Below are positions 63,544 to 64,000 of a stretch of DNA of 64,000 nucleotides, one piece after another; position 1 is the first letter of the stretch, and each line of letters starts with the position of its first letter. The position numbers were made by a program, and so were the translations under genes. Under the pieces are notes generated by a model that was given only the letters and a program-made list of their open reading frames with translations, ran no database searches and was not told the DNA's origin. This DNA is from Rhinopomastus cyanomelas (lineage: Eukaryota; Chordata; Aves; Bucerotiformes; Rhinopomastidae): assembly GCA_013400115.1 (NCBI GenBank), contig VXBP01008529.1:1-64000 (forward strand), given 5' to 3'.

Positions 63544-63965
63544 ATCACAGAATCACACAGAGCCACAGAATGTTAGGGATAGCAAGAGATCTCAAAAGAT
63601 CACTTTGAGACCAAATTCTGTCTGCCTTTCCTCATCAGGGAGATGCTCCGCTCCCTTCATCATCTTTGTGGCTCTGCGCTGGACTCTCTTTAGCAGTTCC
63701 CTGTCCTTCCTGAACTGAGGGTCCCAGAGCTGGACACCACATTTCAGATGTGGTCTCACTAGGGCAGAGTAGAGGGGGAGGAGAACCTCTCTGGATCTAC
63801 AATCCACCCCAGGATACCGTTGGCCTTCTTGGCCTCAAGTGCCTATTGCTGGCTCATGGTCATCCTGCTGTCCACCAGGACCCCCAGGCCCCATTTCTCT
63901 GCGCTGTTCTCCAACAGGTCAGTCCCCAACCTATACTGGTACGTGGGGCTGTTCTTGCCCAGATG
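63544..63965 (-). mobile_element. CR1 LINE 3' end with large internal deletion
   Basis: 63544-63602 holds the tail and antisense T (GATCACAGAATCACACAGAG, CTCAAAAGATCA). After a short unrelated link, 63620-63965 is the U region and RT C-terminus (TCATCTTTGTGGCTCTGCGC, GTGGTCTCACTAGGGCAGAG, CCAACAGGTCAGTCCCCAAC), the same block as 17210-17560. The segment between T and U has been lost. Confidence 0.9.
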
Positions 63966-64000
63966 GATTTATGCTTATCCAGATTGCTTAACTGGTCTCT

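Larger units (their letters stand above)
1..64000 (+). other. SLC35F1: SLC35F1 locus segment: intron 1 (3' part), exon 2, start of intron 2
   Basis: The only coding exon I recognise is at 57368-57543 on the plus strand. It has a proper acceptor and donor, so the flanking DNA is assigned to its introns. No other open frame in the window is free of repeat sequence and also resembles a known protein. A first intron of more than 57 kb fits my recollection that SLC35F1 has a very long first intron in vertebrates. Exon 1 and the promoter must lie before position 1, and exon 3 after 64000. The assignment of the whole window to this gene is inference from one exon. Confidence 0.85.

Noticed and set aside
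1..64000. CRISPR arrays, bacterial operons, tRNA or rRNA genes
   Set aside because: No regular spacer-repeat array, ribosome-binding-site gene series or tRNA/rRNA sequence was seen; the repeats are dispersed CR1 copies on both strands.

Overview
The window is vertebrate, and almost certainly avian, intronic DNA. It contains one recognisable protein-coding exon (57368-57543, + strand), which matches exon 2 of SLC35F1, a solute carrier family 35 member. Its acceptor and donor are intact. Everything upstream (1-57367) reads as the 3' part of SLC35F1 intron 1, and everything downstream (57544-64000) as the start of intron 2. Exon 1 and the promoter lie outside the window. I see no tRNA, rRNA, CRISPR array, bacterial-style operon or second gene.

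The rest is dominated by CR1 (chicken repeat 1) LINE fragments: about 70 pieces on both strands with no clear orientation bias. Summing my approximate boundaries gives roughly 23 kb, a little over one third of the window. Nearly all are 5'-truncated. In CR1 sense orientation I used these landmarks, and entries refer to them by letter. U = TCCAAAGAAGGGCAACAAA, which lies just 3' of the reverse-transcriptase (RT) end. L = GAGGCTGAGGGGAGACCTTA. R = AGGACAAGAGGAAATGGCCT. G = GGAACAGGCTGCCCAG. T = TTGGACTGGATGATCTTGGA, followed by the 3' tail of short ATTCTRTG-like repeats. Minus-strand copies show the reverse complements, starting with a CATAGAATCA or CACAGAATCA tail at their left edge. A few pieces keep coding sequence: endonuclease (33805-34980; 61919-63312), RT (21510-21855; 34990-35200; 46239-46331; 61919-62405) and a possible ORF1 piece (18200-18780). 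All are broken by stops or frameshifts.

Other mobile DNA: a 259-bp non-autonomous hAT-like DNA transposon (60062-60320) with terminal inverted repeats and a perfect 8-bp target duplication, nested in a CR1; and two opposite-strand copies of one LTR-like endogenous retroviral element (about 28905-30233 and 46332-46870), which share about 280 bp around an AATAAA signal. No gag, pol or env is visible.

Layout: 1-4.8 kb CR1s and a pyrimidine tract; 4.8-7.7 kb unique; 7.7-12.2 kb CR1s; 12.2-13.5 kb a local direct duplication; 14.4-22.5 kb dense CR1s, including a tail-only insertion, a possible ORF1 remnant and an inverted 5' junction near the only N base (21502); 23-26 kb mostly unique; 26-38.6 kb CR1s plus the plus-strand LTR and an endonuclease remnant; 38.6-45.4 kb mostly unique; 45.4-57.3 kb CR1s, ending 82 bp from the exon; exon 2; then intron 2 with CR1s, the hAT element and a 1.4-kb CR1 ORF2 remnant.

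The CR1 load is above what I expect for chicken and would fit a lineage with CR1 expansion, such as woodpeckers and relatives or hornbills and hoopoes. That lineage guess is inference. Repeat boundaries are estimates by eye, generally within 10-30 bp, except where target duplications fix them.
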